64,000 nucleotides of DNA, from contig CM022670.1 in the NCBI GenBank assembly GCA_012295275.1, forward strand, positions 5,486,142 through 5,550,141. The letters are read 5' to 3'. This document shows positions 61,490 to 64,000 of this stretch, in pieces. The stretch is from Chrysomallon squamiferum. Lineage: Eukaryota; Mollusca; Gastropoda; Neomphalida; Peltospiridae. Numbering within the stretch: position 1 is the first letter of the stretch; every line of letters begins with the position of its first letter. Below the pieces are notes generated by a model that searched no databases, was not told the DNA's origin, and saw nothing but the letters and a program-made list of their open reading frames with translations. A program made the translations under genes and the position numbers.

Positions 61490-61870
61490 AACAGTCGGAA
61501 GCACATGATAATCACGAGATTTTAGTCTCAATTAATATTGAGTTGTCTGAAACCGTTTTTTCAAAAACATTTGAACAAATCAAGACTCGATGGGGTTTTT
61601 TTTTTTTTAATTTCGTGAATAATACGGAAACAGACGAATTGTTCCGATTGTGACGAAGGCCGTGAAATAGAGTGGGGGGATAAAAAAAAAAAATAAAAAA
61701 ATAAAAATGGCTGCTTACATGCGATGAAGATGTGGAGAAAATTGCAAAAATGAAAAGATTTTTGGATATCAGTAAGCACTTGATTAGGTTATCGCATTTG
61801 TTTTTAGTCTCGACATCGAATTAATGAATAAGTTTAACATGTTTCAAATAATCGAAATGAAAATTCGTCG
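61490..61870. promoter_or_regulatory. Candidate promoter region (CpG-enriched)
   Basis: CpG dinucleotides cluster here (for example AATACGGAAACAGACGAA and GTGACGAAGGCCGTG), in contrast to the CpG-poor flanks. It lies 3 kb upstream of the GM2A-like exons (minus) and 1.7 kb upstream of the helix-hairpin-helix gene start (plus), so it could serve either or both. No TATA box is clear. Confidence 0.35.
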
Positions 61871-61879
61871 TGAATGTTT

Positions 61880-63550
61880 TCAATTTAATTCAATAATTCA
61901 TTAGTTCAATAGTTGAATAGTTCCTAATATTCATTATATTGTAATAATTATATATAATTTTATATCATATTATTAAATTAAGGTTTATATCAAGTCAGAC
62001 GAACCGAATACCGTTTAAATTGTCCATTTTAGATTTATAATTTCTAACTCGTAACTGCTATAGACTATAGCATACTACTATAATGTCTTTGGTATAGATT
62101 AGAATAATAAAAATACGTATATAACATTATGATTATCATAATTACACTGATTATTATCTCGGATTTGATTTATACCGTATAAGGGTATTTTGATATAGAG
62201 CGTATAACTATAACGTGTAAGCCATTTTAGTTATATAATTCAGTCTGTTCATCAATTCTCAAAAAGCACAGAGAAACAAAATTTAAATTTACAGATTGGC
62301 TGATTCCATTTTGATTTTTTTGTACTTTAGTGTTAATTAATAATAATAATAAAGTCAAACGTTGTTGCCCTAAAACTATTTACCACAATACTGAATAATA
62401 TCTCTTTGTCTAATCTGACATATTTTATTATTTTTATTAATTTTGCTATGCACAATTTTAATGTATATGATGATCATATCAGTATATATCTTGATTCTTA
62501 AGCAGGATTGCCACCTCCATCAGCTAAAGCTTTGGCTACTTTTCTCTCAGCAAGAACAAACAAATAAAGAAAAATAAACTCATTTAGACATGTTCTGGAT
62601 ACCAGAATTAGCTATATTTGCAACTTAATATGTGCATATGTTATCTTGACATCCAGACCCAAGCAATTTTAACTGTTTATATCAAAAATCATCAGAGTTT
62701 TACACACACTGCTATTTCAGATCACAACATTGAGTCAAAATGATTTTGCACCAGTAGTAATTACTGAAGTGACAGAAGAAATTTCCTTCCATGAAATCTA
62801 TTTCTGTCTGTCTTTCCATTTCCAAAACACTTTAGATTTAGTTCTTCTGTGTAGTTCTTGTAATATATAAATGTCTCGTTTTTGGTGCTTAAGTTTTGAA
62901 AAAAACCCTACTCACAATTAACATAATGTATAAACTATTTCTACATCACTTTGTCTCAGTTTGCCTAATTTCTTACAAGTCACTATTCAGTGAAAAATAG
63001 TGAAGAGTTGGACAAAAAGCAGTCTTTTGGCTGTTTGGAGTTAAGAACATTGTCAGATTCCTGTTTTCATAAGCTTCATTGTTATATCTTATTGATTTAT
63101 TCATCCCTGTATTACCTTGCTTTGTCTAAACATTAACATGCTGGCAGTTGGTAAAGTTAATGAAAAATTATGTCTTTTTCTCAGAAAATGAGGCATGCAG
63201 CAAATAACAGTGTGCATAAAAGTGCTTTATTATTAATATCTATCAAATGCCTCACTTGATGGAGAAAAAGTATGTTTAAACTTATTTTTAACAAAATATC
63301 AAAACTTCTGTTGCATTCCAGTGACTAAAGATTAGTGTATGTGACTTAAGACATGGTTTGATGACAAGTCACATTTCAACACTGATATTGATATGTTATA
63401 TATATATATGTCATTTGATCATTGATGTTGATGAGCTGTTATTTCAACACTGATGGTGTTGACAATATCTGTGTTGTATTGTATCAAGTAATATTTCTTA
63501 CTATTAATTGAGTGTATTTTTGTTTCTATTAGCTAAGTTTATTTGGTCAT
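61880..63550. other. Gene-free stretch, probable 5' intron of the helix-hairpin-helix gene
   Basis: AT-rich sequence without a supported exon. It contains a short (TAA)n at 62339-62350 and a short (TA)n near 63395. If the plus-strand gene at 63556 has a non-coding first exon near 61.8 kb, this is its first intron. Confidence 0.4.
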
Positions 63551-63555
63551 TTCAG

Positions 63556-63684
63556 CATTTCTGCTAATGATGTCCTGGCATGGCTCGTCGCAGAATTGAT
63601 GTTAACACTGCAACAGCTGTTGAGTTCGAAAAACTTGTTGGAGTTGGTGCATGCAAGGCTGAAGCTATCATTAAACATCGAAAT
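63556..63684 (+). CDS. First coding exon of a helix-hairpin-helix protein, partial
   Basis: After an acceptor (GGTCATTTCAG, exon from 63556) and 24 untranslated bases, an ATG at 63580 opens MARRRIDVNTATAVEFEKL and VGVGACKAEAIIKHRN. This is a helix-hairpin-helix motif of the ComEA/EEPD1 type (consensus INxNTATxxEL..LPGIGxxxAxxII.YR). Here the hairpin is VGVGACKAEAII. It is a DNA-binding or protein-interaction module. A donor is possible at AAT|GTACTG (63684), which falls where the second half of the motif (the G.F...DL part) should follow. The rest of the gene is outside the window or in the last 300 bases, where I see no further exon. The family member is not identifiable. Confidence 0.5.
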
Positions 63685-63689
63685 GTACT

Positions 63690-64000
63690 GATAGTAGTTT
63701 TTATGTGTGAATCCATTAATAATATGCTTCTACCACATTATAATTTTTTGATACATAAAATTTCTGATTAATATTAATATAAATGTATATGTTGATATCA
63801 GTTATAATGTTTAGCAAGTTAAAAATAGATTTAACTAATAAAAAAACAAACAGAATATAGCTTTACATAAAGAGTTATGGTATTGACATACAGAATAGAG
63901 TTAGTATTAGTGAATAATAGCATCCACATACAGAATATGTGGTGATATATCCTGAGACCTGGTATTCACCTGATATTCACATATACTACAAAAACAATAT
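63690..64000. other. Right edge, no feature seen
   Basis: AT-rich sequence, probably intron of the helix-hairpin-helix gene. Related ATACAGAATA(T/G)AG words recur at about 63850-63950. Confidence 0.4.

Noticed and set aside
61561-61779. Possible signal-peptide exon of the GM2A-like gene on the minus strand
   Set aside because: The frame starts with GTG, not ATG, and its candidate donor (CAT|GTAAGC) leaves one base, which does not fit the phase 0 start of the exon at 58600.

Overview
The window is AT-rich animal nuclear DNA. It has long introns bounded by GT/AG, very many microsatellites, and at least four recognisable metazoan protein genes. Several short dispersed elements carry a core that I recognise, from memory, as a SINE family common in molluscs (a GGATC..TTCC..ATTCCAACCAGTG-like core followed by a GTGGGAAGGTGCATATAAAA-like segment). 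I infer a mollusc or another lophotrochozoan. The species cannot be named from this.

Left 30 kb: mostly microsatellites, degenerate trinucleotide tracts and SINE fragments. At 2.3-6.1 kb three phase-compatible exons on the minus strand belong to a gene I do not recognise. Beside one of them lies a decayed duplicate exon. Isolated exon-like segments occur at 9.37 kb (plus) and 26.1 kb (minus). A CpG-bearing promoter-like stretch at 29.68-30.15 kb, with CRE and TATA motifs facing left, could drive a minus-strand gene running toward position 1.

Middle, 31.4-43.3 kb: SDAD1 (60S ribosome biogenesis) is resolved into 21 minus-strand exons. It stands head to head with ANAPC15 (an anaphase-promoting complex subunit, plus strand, 3 exons). 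The two start codons are 348 bases apart, so one shared promoter is likely. SDAD1 exon 20 lacks one base relative to an intact frame.

Right, 43.3-64 kb: a repeat-rich gap follows, containing degenerate telomere-like tandem repeats. Next come an intronless-CDS DUF229 (alkaline-phosphatase/sulfatase fold) type II membrane protein gene on the minus strand, an inverted-repeat element at 54.1-55.1 kb, and a GM2-activator-like lysosomal lipid-binding gene on the minus strand. That last gene has three exons visible and its signal-peptide exon was not found. One of its introns contains a 41-base hairpin-forming minisatellite. The window ends with the first coding exon of a helix-hairpin-helix protein on the plus strand.

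The genes are ordinary housekeeping or lysosomal functions and do not form one pathway. I see no evidence of a new multi-gene system. The most useful leads are the two one-base reading-frame deficits, the duplicated and decayed exon, the divergent SDAD1/ANAPC15 promoter, and several unusual repeats.
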